Below are positions 1-10,675 of a DNA stretch of 64,000 nucleotides, one piece after another (the stretch's first letter is position 1; each line of letters opens with the position of its first letter). This DNA comes from Setophaga petechia (Eukaryota > Chordata > Aves > Passeriformes > Parulidae). Both the position numbers and the translations under genes were made by a program. The stretch covers positions 9,420,476 to 9,484,475 of the forward strand of contig JANCRA010000028.1 of NCBI GenBank assembly GCA_024362935.1. The letters are read 5' to 3'. Under the pieces are notes generated by a model. That model saw only the letters and a program-made list of their open reading frames with translations. It searched no databases and was not told the DNA's origin.

Positions 1-2032
1 TATTTTATATGTGTATATATAAGGAGAAACATTTGTTCTGTGTGCTTTTAAATTTCAATTAACATGTGTCTCCAGTGTCATGGCTTTTCATCAGAATTAT
101 TCATGTGGTGCCTGTTTTAAAGGTGCTATTTTAGGTGAGACTCAGGGGAACTCAGTTCTGTGTTTGAATGATAATAAGAATTGCATTGGATTTTGCAGCT
201 GTGGGCAAAATGATCCAAAAGACTTTCTTAAGACAGAAGAGAGCGTGAGGGAAGCCTGCAGTGGGAAGGATAATGCAGAATATTTACAGGGATGGTGAGC
301 GTGGGTCCTGCTGCCCAGCCTGCCCCTGACACAGCCCTGAGATTGCAGCCCAGCCTGCAGGGATGGAGGGGAGCCCCAGGAGCCCTGGGCTGTGTTCTGG
401 GCACAGGAACTGCAGGGAAGGACATTTGTGCACCCCCAGACCTCACCACACCCAGCACTGCTCGGCTTCCTCAGCAGGACGTGTGAGGATGAGAAGTTCC
501 TGAGGTCTCAGAATCTTGGATTGTTGATTTTGCACCAGGCTGCCAAGGAAGGACATTGCCTCAGGACTGCTCAGCTCTGCTTGGATCCTTTCTGTGCCAG
601 TTTTTGTACAAAGGGAAAAAAAAATACCTCTTCACACACACTCAGGAACCTGCCTGGGCCGTGAGGCCACTGGAAACACAACGAGGCCTCTGCCCCGTGC
701 TGAGGCTGCTCTGGGCTGTGAAAAAAGCACAAAAAACCCTACAAAAACCACAAAAATCCCTACAAGAAACACAAAAAACCCTACAAGAACGTGCTGTGCC
801 CCTGCCCAGGCACAAACCTGTGGGTGAACTCAGGAACCAGCTGGGGGCTGCTTCTAAAAGCTCTCACTGAGGAAATCCCTCCTTGTGTGGCCACAGAGCT
901 TGGCCACCTCACAACCACCATGTGCTGTCTCCAGATACTCTGAATAATGGCTAGAGCAGGTAATTCTGTGCTTTTTATACCATGTTTATTTAAATTAAGG
1001 AAATAAAACTTGTCATTCAATCAACATTCTGTCCTTTGTTTTTGTTTTTTTTATTTCCTTGCCATAGGTGTTACACAAAAGCAGGGAAAAAATACAATTA
1101 AATTTAATAGTAAAGGAGGATGACATCACTTTTCAAAGGTAGAATATTGGAGTTATCTGGATAATTAATCTTTCAGTAAATAATTGTGTCCTTATGCAAA
1201 ATTCTTAATATTTATCATCTACTTCTCAAATATGTAAAAAACAACTTTAGAAAATTAATTAAACCCCCATTTCTTTTCTCTTTTTAAGATGTTATGACAG
1301 GCTTTGTCTCTACAGATACAGAACAAGTCTCCTCATCTGGAATTCTTCTTAATTTCCATTCTGGAATACTCAGGTATGGTTTATGCATTGCTCTTCATCA
1401 AAACCAGAATAACTGTCTAAACCTTGCCTTAAATCAGAAGCAATTAATTGAATTAATTGTGAAATACACTAAAATGAAATGTAAAGCTTTTAGAGAATAT
1501 TTCTCTGAAATCCTGTTTTTAGCTTGTTTTTATGTTTGTAAGCATAAAAAACAAAATAAACCCCAAGGCTTCCACTTGAGCACAGTGGGGGTCAGTCACA
1601 CATGCAGATAATATCATTTATTATACACACCCTCCCCCTGTTTCTCTCTGCCCAGCTTCTCCTTTGTCTCACATTTTGTGTGTTTACCTGAGGAATTAAT
1701 TTAAAGGATTAACCCATTGTAAAAAGTGTTGGTTATTGAGGTTTGGGGTTATGAAGTAGAAAAGCTGTAATTTTTGTATATAATGTAGTACTGTGGATGA
1801 GCTTCTTCATAAAAACTTCACAAAAATATTTATAAATTCTTTGCCTCTATAGGAGTCTATTAGAACAATAAACAGAGTCATAATCAGCATTATGACAGTA
1901 GATCTCAAAGTGCTTAGCAAGGTTAATTAAATTACAATTTAAAATTAGATTTTGCATTTAGGTGTCCCACAAGTTTCTACTGAGTGCCCCTGGACTTCAC
2001 AAGGAAACTCACTTTTTATATGAAAAAAGCTC
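1..2032. other. 3' flank of ASPA, no gene recognised
   Basis: This stretch lies downstream of the ASPA stop codon, which reads on the minus strand. The part at roughly 250-900 is GC-richer; the rest is AT-rich. I found no exon with splice signals and no recognisable protein. A minus-strand AATAAA (plus TTTATT at 1617-1622) could serve ASPA, giving a 3'UTR of about 0.4 kb, but nothing else supports it. In mammals TRPV3 lies on this side, convergent with ASPA. Its 3'UTR could reach here, but I saw no TRPV3 coding sequence. Confidence 0.5.
728..790 (+). repeat. Three tandem 21-bp units
   Basis: Three 21-bp units sit at 728-748, 749-769 and 770-790. Each begins CACAAAAA, has CCCTACAA in the middle, and differs from the others at only a few bases. 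The period is a multiple of three, so an open frame runs through it (a repeated TKNPT-like heptapeptide), but I see no other sign of coding. It is a short A-rich minisatellite. Confidence 0.85.
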
Positions 2033-2245
2033 TTAAGAAGTGCCCTGCTCTGAGACTGACAACCTGAGGTGTTTTGCAGTGAGTTTGATTTTCTCTGTTT
2101 TCACAAAAGCTTGTTTCTTTTCATAATATGCAGCTTCATTAATAAATGTTGGATAGACTGTAGAGTCCCCCTGATATGGAATTACTTCTCCATCAAGAGT
2201 CAAAAATTGAGGATCACCATTCTTCAGTGGCTGCCAGTCTTGATC
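2033..2245 (-). CDS. ASPA: ASPA coding exon 6 (terminal)
   Basis: The acceptor is ccctaag|GATCAAGACTGG. The exon encodes residues 246-315, including FLTLDG, the [16 protein letters not shown] block with Tyr285, and a divergent tail. The stop is TAA at 2035-2033. Confidence 0.94.
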   Translation of the reverse strand, partial: DQDWQPLKNGDPQFLTLDGEVIPYQGDSTVYPTFINEAAYYEKKQAFVKTEKIKLTAKHLRLSVSEQGTS

Positions 2246-5200
2246 CTTAGGGAAAGAAAATAAATGGAATATACTTACTCTCAGGTTTTTGTGTATTTTA
2301 AGTGATTCTTGAGTTAATGCTAATTATGCACATTTCTGCAGTTTATGGCAAAAGCTTTTAAAGTAATTGTTTAATCTTAATACCTCATTTTGTGTGTCTG
2401 GCCCTCATTTTCAGAATTCACTCATAAAGTGAACTAGAAAGAAACTGCAGATGCTCACAATTGATTGAAAATTGAAAACAGACACTCATTTTAGAATTAA
2501 AAATTAGATTCTATTTTAAAATATAAGCTGTCCTATTGTCTTTTTCTTTGTAGTGATTTTAGATTCAGTGATTCCCAAGACAGTTCCTGAAATAATGAAT
2601 GTATGACCTTAGTGAGAGAACTTAACCCCAGGGGAGGTCTAAAATATTCAATAAAATCCTTTGGCAATATTGGCGTTTTAAATATTTATTACTAAAATAT
2701 ACAACAATGTAGCAGAAGCAACACAGGAATAAGTAGAAAATGTCACAAAAGGAAACTAATCTAGAATTTACCTGTAGTTGAGGATGAATTATTGCAATAA
2801 TTTCACCATTCTTATTCCTGGGATAATCTACTTTCTCCATTATTTTAAAAACCTCGATTGTACATGGTGGAAATTCCTTGCCTAGAAAGAATAAATGTAA
2901 TTTAATGTCAAGATGAAAAACTGCCTGTTAAAAAGAACATTGCATTATTTATTCTCTGCAGAATGGCTCAAATCATCAGGTTGTCCCCTCAAAGCCAAGT
3001 TGGAGAAAGATGGCCCAGTCATGTATTGGGGCATATGAAGTTCAAATCTAAATTTGCTGCTGAAATGTTACTTTTCACATAAAAAGATGTAATTTGTAGA
3101 TGGGGAAATCAATGAAAGGTCTGTTTGCTAGTGTTGCACAGCACAGAGTGATATCAGTGGTATTTAATCTTTACTATTCCAGCATAATAATGGAAATTCT
3201 GACATGCATAACTGCATAATTTTCTTTCTATTTCAAAAAACCCCCAGCCTACTGACAAAATATACTCTGAAATAATGAAAAACACTTATTTTGTCAGAGT
3301 GTATTTTAGCTAGTGCACAGGCCTGACTTTAATATTTTAATTCTCCCCCTACCTTTTATCTGTTTAACTGTAAAGTGTCATTTTAAAAAATATTCTCCTA
3401 AAATACTCCACTGACATGACACAGGATGCTGTAACCTCTCATTACCTTCGTTAAAAAGTTGCACAAAATCAAGGCCATGTTTGACAATCTTCCTCATTTT
3501 GTCCAAAACATCAGCTCTAGCAACACCTTGTGGCTGGGGCCCCACCTCGACACCTGTTTGGAGATAAGGGAGATCATTAATGTCACTTAATGTCACCATC
3601 ACACATCACAGGCACAGCAAAAATAAATGTCTGTGGGCCAGTATTTAAAGTTTAAGAAGGATTGTAAGGCACAGAATTATGTGGGTTTTTAAGGCAAGCA
3701 AGTCCTTGTCATATATTATAAATATTTTCTCCAAAATGGGTTAATTGAGTTTAAGGATTTCGGTGTTATGTAATGATTGTGTAAATCAGAGCTCTTCAGA
3801 AGAATGGATAATCACATCCATTCATTTTGGTAAATATTGTCAGACAAGCAGCTCCTGGTGCTCAGAGCACTCTGTGAACACACCTGAAAACTGCCATATT
3901 TCCAAATCATTGCTGCTGGGTTGAAAGAGCTTTAGGTTTGATATTTACCAACAGGATGTTTTGCCACAGAGCGAGTTGTTGCATATTTCAGGCTGGGATG
4001 TTCAATCAGCAGAGCAGGACAAGGTTCTGGAGCCAAAGCGTTCTGTGGAGATGGTTTAAAAACCTTTGTCATGCAAAAGGGTTTCAAATGTTGTGCCACA
4101 AAAGATTACTGATGCAGAAGTGATTTACACAATGTCTTCAATATGTTGCCTTTATTTCAGGGCCCTCGAGGAAGTAGGACATCTTTAGAAAACACACAAA
4201 GCTGTGTTTGTTGGTGTCTGTCCCATTAAGTGATGCCAGGCAGCTCCACTGAACCAGGACTGAGCACAGCTCTGGGCTGGAACTGCCAGCAGAGAAAAAA
4301 AAATCTCCTCAGCATGGTTCCAAAAGGGAGAACTGAAATGCCATAAAGCAGATTTCAACTATTTTATTTAGGGTTAGACTCTAGTTCTCTTATGGGAACA
4401 CAGATTGTAAATTAAGCCTCATTTTAATCTTTATTGGCATTTTTGCTACTTGAGGCTTCTTTCTTGATGCCTGCCCACCATTACTCTTAATACAATTTTT
4501 GTCAAAAGCTTTTTAGATCTTGATATATTTTTATAAGCATTTAAAAAGTATACATGAGATAAGAAAAAAAGGGCTTGAAAAGACCTTGTTTCTAAGGGAA
4601 AAAACAAAATTAAAATCCCACATCATTGGCCCAACCTGTATTCCATCAGTCACTGCCCAGGCCACCAGAATTCAAGTGAATTCTGCTTAAAGCATCACTT
4701 CTGCAAACCTCTAGCAAAACTCATCAGCTTTAGGAACAGCAGAATCAAACAGCTTCTAAAGACACATCACTGGGAAGGGAACATTGTCAGTACCTGCTTC
4801 CATTATTTGTTACATTTCTTTATTTAATGGAATTAATGTTTAACTATTTAGCATGTGTAACCCAAATTTATCCAAGTTCCTGACAGATCAGTGTGAAAGC
4901 AGATTAAACTACATTAATTTTCGTAGATGTTATTCCAAGTATTCCTCTTTGCCCATCAGTCTTAATAATGCTCATTTTAATACATTAAGATATGATGAGT
5001 TTAAATCTGAATTACCTGATATTATAATCAAATTAATAGTTGCCTCTGATTAAAAAAAATCATCCTATGAGTAATGAAATATTTTAAACAGTTTTGCAGA
5101 AGAAAAAAATAGTATATTTAAAGAAACTACAAAATAATATATAGTAATACAACATTACAACTAATAATGTATTTTAATAGTTCATTTAAATTAGTTTTAC

Positions 5201-7481
5201 CTTGATATAATGAACCATTTGAATTGTAAAGTCATCCCTGGAGTTTTCAAGAATAATGGTACCACCCATGTTAGAAGTGGTGTTGTGAAGGTCAAAAATA
5301 AGGTCATAGGCATCATCACTACCTTTGGGACCAAATATATGATTGATTTCCTGAGCCCTCCTCACTTCATATGGAATATCTTCCACCACTGGCCTGCTGT
5401 TAATATCAGCACAAAGAAATTAGTGAGCTCATTCCATGGCTTTACAGTCAACAAAATATGTATTAGCCTTTTCTTTTCACTTTAAATCCAAAATTGACTG
5501 GAGTTGAAATCACCTGTTTAATTACCAAACTTAAAATTGGCTGAATTTGTTGAAGAAATCAAGTATGATTATCTAGTAATTGTTTTATTATTCTGTGTCT
5601 TGTGCAGAAGGGTATTAGAATTATTTAATCAAAATTTGGCTGGAAACTTTTTCTCCTTTCATCCCAAAATTTCCCCCTATACATAATAAAACTAACTAAA
5701 AATTTAGCAACAACATAGAGCACTTCCAAGACTGGATCCCCCTCCTGCTGGAGACCACATTCAGACATCAGTCCATGAAGTTTTGCCTTGGACATCACTC
5801 TCAAGGTTTTTCTAAACTGTTCTTTTCTAACCTGTTCTATTTCTTGTTTCTCATGATCTGACCAGACTTTTACAATCTATTCCTTTAGGATCTTTAAAGC
5901 TCAGTGAAGATTTTGCTACCTCAAATCTGTTCCTCCAAAGTTTTAATTGCTGTAATTTCAGGAGACTCTGTGTATCACATAATCCACCTTTCTATTCTTT
6001 AGCTCTGCCTTTGAAATTCCACATTTCTTCACATAAAACTGTTAATTAATACTTTTTATTGAAGCCAATGAGATTTATACCACTGAATTCAGTAGTATCA
6101 AGATTACAGTCTCCTTTTTCTTATTTTGTTAAATAATTTATGATTTTCAAGGTTCTACACTTAAGGGAGCAGGGTCAGGTTCAAACACTCAGCAGAGCTG
6201 AAATAGAACCAGGCAAATTCATAGAATTTACTGAGAAATAGTAGCTAAATATGAAGGAAACCTGCAGGTGTCTTAATCTTGTGTTTTTTTCAAGTGTTCT
6301 GTGCTCAAAGCAGCTGAAACCAAACAAAACTACCTTTTTTTGGTATGTTTTTCCAAAATAAACAATTATAAGAATGGCCTCAATACTTATGTGCTAACAT
6401 CTGCTTATCTTAGATGTAATAATCAACAACAAAATTCAAAGATGAAAAGCCAGATGGAAAGAAGTGTAGGATAAGAATAACTGCCTGAAAAATATATACA
6501 GTAAGTATTCCTTTCTGTGATATTCACCTTTGCCATTAAAACTCTTCTGAAACAGAATTAGCTGGTTAGCAACTATACTAAGAATGTTTATATAGCAAAG
6601 TACACCTCTGGAATAGATGTCTCAAAAGCACAGAAACATCAAATCCGATTAAAAATGTAAAATCAGTTACTATTTTACAGTAATTATTGATAGCATTTCT
6701 TTTAAAATAATGAGTCAGTTAAATTATTCAGGTTTTTGGCTATGCTTTTACCTTAGAATAGATTATTTCTAGCTTCAAGTTTTTCTAATTTCAAGTTTTT
6801 ACCTTTTGTTATACATAACTGGAATTAAGCACACTTCTCTGATTTCTGTGCCATTCTTTCAGATACTCAGATGTCCATGTTTAATTGCTTGTATCTGCTA
6901 TTTCTTGGAAGTCTAATTGTATTCAGAAGAGCTCCCAAACTGAATTGCACAAGACATGAGAAATGATGACTGACTCAGAACAGTGGTACTCCAATTCACA
7001 CAAACGCTGCTCATCTAATGCTAATTTTAAATTATGTTTAAGATAATGTGTTGGTTTGAGACTGATTCTACCAGCAACAGAAGTGAGTCTGTTAACACAT
7101 GCAATTTGTTCTTTTTTTTGGGTTAAAGGTCAGTAATTTCAGTTATGTGACTGCACTGTTAAAGTAGTAGGGAAACTTGTGTTCAACATTTTAATCAGGA
7201 AAGAATTTTAAAACCCAGAAAAAGCAGAACAACAGAAAGCACAACTGCTCTTACCCAAGGCTCTCGGGGTCAAAAACCCGGTTGAGATCACAGTCAATGT
7301 ACCTGGTGCACCTCTCCACAGCCCTGGGGTTGGTGAGGAATGGTTTCACCTGCACTCCTGCCCTCTGGATCTCGGCTCCATCCTGCTGCCAGTGCCTGAC
7401 CAGCAGCACCCCCGATAATTCATTGCCGTGGGTGCCCCCGAAGAGCCCGACCCGTCTCACCCGGGCACACCGGGAGCTCAT
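2033..7481 (-). CDS. ASPA: Aspartoacylase (aminoacylase 2), six coding exons
   Basis: ASPA hydrolyses N-acetyl-L-aspartate to aspartate and acetate in the cytosol; in vertebrates it is important in oligodendrocytes. The CDS joins 7481-7255, 5396-5201, 4042-3949, 3553-3446, 2881-2772 and 2245-2033. This makes 948 nt, or 315 residues, against 313 in the human protein as I recall it. All introns are GT-AG and the frame is unbroken. Zinc-ligand motifs are GGTHGNE (His18, Glu21) and [10 protein letters not shown] (His113). Substrate-binding or catalytic residues match the family: Arg60, Asn67-Arg68 (CDLNRVF), Arg165 (YATTRS), Glu175 (VEVGPQPQG) and Tyr285 (AAYYEKK). Numbers run three below the human ones. 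The C-terminus differs from mammals, ending in a polar SEQGTS tail. The gene lies head to head with SPATA22. The identification is secure; the family facts are established knowledge. Confidence 0.97.
2772..2881 (-). CDS. ASPA: ASPA coding exon 5
   Basis: This 110-nt exon is bounded by tttctag|GCAAGG and CTACAG|gtaaat. It encodes the start of the C-terminal domain, with the motifs KEFPPC, EKVDYPR and AIIHPQLQ. Confidence 0.95.
3446..3553 (-). CDS. ASPA: ASPA coding exon 4
   Basis: This 108-nt exon is bounded by caaacag|GTGTCG and GAAG|gtaatg. It encodes [19 protein letters not shown] and the following helix, ending in LFNEG. The catalytic glutamate is in VEVG (Glu175). Confidence 0.95.
3949..4042 (-). 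CDS. ASPA: ASPA coding exon 3
   Basis: This 94-nt exon is bounded by ccacag|AACGC and CCTGTTG|gtaaat. It encodes the [13 protein letters not shown] block with the substrate-binding arginine (Arg165). Residues 150-152 read P-A-L where I recall Y-V-Y in mammals. Confidence 0.93.
5201..5396 (-). CDS. ASPA: ASPA coding exon 2
   Basis: This exon encodes residues 76/77-141, including [13 protein letters not shown] and the zinc histidine in [10 protein letters not shown]. The acceptor is a tandem NAGNAG (acagcag). Using the first AG (exon from 5396) gives the family's length. The donor is AAG|gtaaaac, phase 0. Confidence 0.95.
7255..7481 (-). CDS. ASPA: ASPA coding exon 1
   Basis: This exon encodes residues 1-75 plus two bases of codon 76, including the GGTHGNE zinc motif and CDLNRVF. 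The ATG at 7481-7479 has an A at -3. The start agrees with the family: the conserved block [11 protein letters not shown] follows about ten residues later. The donor reads CTTGG|gtaagag, phase 2. Confidence 0.95.
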
Positions 7482-7502
7482 GCTCCAGGAAAACTTTTCT
7501 CT
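7482..7502 (-). other. ASPA: Probable ASPA 5'UTR start after an upstream intron
   Basis: On the minus strand, a long T/C tract ending in ctcag directly precedes AGAGAAAAG, 21 nt before the ATG. This looks like a 3' splice site. It implies a non-coding first exon farther upstream, perhaps at the CpG-rich promoter near 9.8 kb. This is inferred from signal shape only. Confidence 0.5.
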
Positions 7503-9600
7503 CTGAGGGGGGAAAAAAAATAAATAAATAAAATTCTTTCCAGTAGGAGAGTCTTTCTTCTGGTTAGGTCAGACGCAAAAGAAAGTGAGTGGATTTCTCC
7601 CAACAGTTCTCAACTCAGTTTTGAGGCGGGATTTTCCATCCTCCCTCCCCAAGGAGCCTCCCCTTCAGTTTCTGTATTTAGTAACATCTCCGAGGCTGTT
7701 AATGGCACTGTTCCACAGTCCAAAAGTTAACTCTGGGCAGTCTTTATAATGTATGATCTATAGGGAAATCCTGTGCCAATGAACAGTGGAAAACACTGTT
7801 TTTACACTTAAATATCAGGCATTTTTGCACTGCAAATAGGTGTAACAGGTATTCTCATGTATGTTTGAAGTTACATAAGTATTATATAAGGGCAGAATGA
7901 TTTAAAGTGAGCAAAATCAGCAAAATAAGAATGGTATCTTGGCTCTGGTCCAGCACACAGTGCTGAAACATCAAGTATTTTCATCTAAAAAAAGCCAAAG
8001 AACAGCTAAGTTCCTCAATGCACGTTGTGGCTTGTATGACCTTTTTTGTTTTAGAAATCCTACGAACAGTGATTAGAAGGAACATGAGCTGAAATTACAG
8101 AGCAATTTATCCACAAGTGACCTACCCAGAGTTCTGGCTGCAGTTCTATCTCAGGATCTGCTAACACAGACCTCTAACACATTGAAACAACTTTGCCAGG
8201 GACAACCCTCTAACTTTTGCAGTCTTTTATTAAAAAGGAAACAGATCTAGACCACGATGGGACAATAGTTCTGTTCTCTCCCCAAAAAACTTTAGTCAGC
8301 AACTTTTCTTCCAATTCCAAAAGTGCTCAGAAAGGCTTCTGAAGCTTAAGCCGAAGAGCAGCTGTAACTTCCATCCTGAGAATCAAAACATTTAGAATAA
8401 AAGGACTTATTAACAGAAAAATAAGCTTTATTGCTGTAAACGACAGAAGTATTTGCAATTGGTATATGACTCATGATATAAACATAACAAATATTAGATT
8501 GCAAGAGATTAAAGAATGTTTATTGAATAATTTCATTTTATTAGAATTATACTCCAGTGACTGAGAGAATATTTGGCCAGTGCCTGAAAGGCTTTATATC
8601 CCAGGCTGACAGGCTGTAGGTCTAGGAAAAGCTGAGCACAGGATTTATCTAAAATAGTTCTGCCAGGAATATAATTTCTACAGAAGTTGCTCTCTTTGTT
8701 TCGGTTCACGCGTTCAGATTTTGCTGAAGCTTACAGTGAGTTAATACAGAGAGACTGTTTGCTTAAATACTCAGCTGTATTACTCTGTACTTAGGAGCTG
8801 TCAGATATTTAATCAGAATGAGTAATTTATTAAACAAAGCAGTAAAGTTGCATTTTACAGCACTGGACAGTGTGTACTGTCCTTTGACCCCTATCTCTCT
8901 TCAGTGGTGGTGCCAGAATGGGGAGTGACAACACCCAAAAACACAACTCACACTCTGAATATGGGTTTGTTGAATTTAAACACAGCAGAAGTTTGGAGAG
9001 TAAACAGCAAAATGCAAGCATGCAGGGCTGGAACATTTAGTTTATCTTTTATTCCTGCTGGCATTGTAATGGTTGTAATTCCTTCCAAAGCACTGAATGA
9101 AACACAGAGATGTCTGTGCACTTAATTAACATGCAAGAAGTTTGTCTCCTAAGAGAGGTTTTTAGGACAGAGACAGTGAATTTCCAAACATGAGTTTAGG
9201 AACTAAACCCATGGAAGCTTCTTTTATCCCCTTAGAGGAGTTCCCATCCAAACACTTTAACTCCTGGTGTCCCAGGACCTGCCAGTTTGGGAATGAATGG
9301 AAATTCACAGGGAAAGTTTTCACTCTTCAGGGTTAAACACTGGGACCCATCCCTTATTCCTGTGCTTTGCCAATACTCACACTCTGAAAAAGGATGTGGG
9401 CTATTTAGTTAAGTAAGAATCCGGATTGGTTTGATGTTCTACATGCAGATCTTTGGGAGCGCTTCTGAAGGAAAAGGTTTACCAAAACAGGACAAGATCC
9501 AGTCGTGCCAAGCACTCAGATTTTAGGCAGGATCCAACCATGCGTAAAAGCTGAAGAGACAAACAAGGTGAAGAATGCTTCTAGTTTTATTTACAGCCAC
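7503..9600. other. Upstream region or 5' intron of ASPA
   Basis: This AT-rich stretch lies between the ASPA start exon and the CpG-rich promoter. If ASPA starts at the CpG region, this is its first intron. I saw no further coding exon, RNA gene or recognisable transposon in it. Confidence 0.4.
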
Positions 9601-9641
9601 TTTTTCGTCCACACACTTCTGCAGATTCAGCTCCTACCCCA

Positions 9642-9739
9642 GAGGATGACACTACACCGGTTCCTCAGGGGCGGGGGCAATTAATGAAATCTCACCGAGG
9701 GGGTGATTCTTTCTGAGGATGACACTACACCGGTTCCTC
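9642..9739 (+). repeat. Two 25-bp direct repeats, 73 bp apart
   Basis: An identical 25-bp word (GAGGATGACACTAC... ...CGGTTCCTC) occurs at 9642-9666 and 9715-9739. Each copy is followed by a G-rich run and a GTGATT or similar word, so the whole looks like a decayed tandem duplication of about 73 bp. It sits at the left edge of the CpG-rich promoter. I do not recognise the word. Confidence 0.85.
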
Positions 9740-9769
9740 GCACCTGGGGGGTGATTAAAGGGTTCTTGA

Positions 9770-9900
9770 CTCTCCCGGCCGGGCGCGGCCGCTCCCGCCG
9801 TGCCCTCAGCGGCTGGGAACGGGACTTCACCTTCCCGCCATTTCTGCGCCGCCTGAGGCGCGAGCGCGCGGACGAGTGACCGTTATTTTCGGCGGGCTTC
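9770..9900. promoter_or_regulatory. CpG-rich core, likely shared ASPA/SPATA22 promoter
   Basis: CpG is dense here, unlike the AT-rich flanks. There is a NotI-type GCGGCCGC at 9785-9792, an E2F-like TTCCCGCC at 9832-9839 overlapping a YY1-like CCGCCATTT, and a GCGCGAGCGCGCG run. No TATA box is obvious. It lies between two divergent genes, 2.3 kb from the ASPA ATG and 0.75 kb from the SPATA22 ATG. A bidirectional promoter is inferred from position and composition. Confidence 0.65.
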
Positions 9901-10345
9901 GCCTCAGGGCTTCACCTGAGGGCTGACCCTCAGCTCCGTCCCTCACAGCTGAACCGTCAGGGCTGAACCTGAGGGCTGACCCTCAGCCCCCGTCCCTCAC
10001 AGCTGAACCGTCAGGGCTGAACCTGAGGGCTGACCCTCACCTCCGTCCCTCAAGGCTGAACCGTCAGGGCTGAACCTGAGGGCTGACCCTCAGCTCCGTC
10101 CCTGACGGCTGAACCGTCAGGGCTGAACCGTCAGGGCTGACCCTCACCTCCGTCCCTCAAGGCTGAACCATCAGGGCTGAACCTGAGGGCTGACCCTCAC
10201 CTCCGTCCCTCACAGCTGAACCGTCACGGCTGAACCTGAGGGCTGACCCTCAGCCCCGTCCCTCAGGGCAGGACCGTCAGGGCTGACCCTCAGCCTCGTT
10301 CCTCAGGGCTGTCCCTCGGCCCGGTAGGCGCTGACTCTCAACATG
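9893..10345 (+). repeat. Minisatellite of about 54-bp hairpin-forming units
   Basis: This is an array of about seven to eight imperfect units, 53-54 bp each where regular, some internally shortened. Unit landmarks are GCTGAACCGTCAGGGCTGAA, CTGAGGGCTGACCCTCAG and CTCCGTCCCTCA. CTGAGGG-CTGA-CCCTCAG is a seven-base inverted repeat, so each full unit could fold into a small hairpin. Minus-strand copies of CCTCACCTCC read GGAGGTGAGG, which resembles a splice donor. The array adjoins the CpG core. Confidence 0.9.
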
Positions 10346-10630
10346 GCCCTGACCCTGAGCCCCACTCCCTCAGGGCCTGGAATCTGCAAAGCGCAGATTG
10401 CATCTTAGGCGTGCACCTGTGGATCTTCTAAATTCAATACAGCTGGTTCTGTGTTTTAGGGCTTGTGTTTGAAATTATGCCAGTCACTGGTGCTGCAGTG
10501 TTAAGAAAAACTGCCATAAAATAATGTGAAATTTGGATGTGCTTGCAGCATTAATTATTTTGCTGTATTTATCTGACTTCCATACTGCAGATTTGGAGAA
10601 ATCAGTCCTTTGCTGCCTGTTAAGATTCAG

Positions 10631-10632
10631 AA
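10631..10632 (+). other. SPATA22: Probable SPATA22 5'UTR bases after an upstream intron
   Basis: The sequence before the ATG reads cctttgctgcctgttaagattcag, like a 3' splice site, with two bases of UTR before the start codon. This suggests a non-coding first exon upstream, probably in the CpG-rich region. Inferred from signal shape only. Confidence 0.4.
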
Positions 10633-10675
10633 ATGAAAAGGAGTTTAGCTGACACACCGGCTCGGAGCACAGCAG
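10633..10675 (+). CDS. SPATA22: SPATA22 first coding exon
   Basis: The ATG at 10633 has a G at -3. The exon encodes MKRSLADTPARSTA plus one base and ends AGCAG|gtaaca, phase 1. The N-terminus matches the family start. Confidence 0.92.

Noticed and set aside
80..298. 72-codon open frame with many cysteines near the window start, considered as a TRPV3 exon
   Set aside because: It does not resemble the TRPV3 C-terminus or any other family I know, and lacks flanking splice signals.
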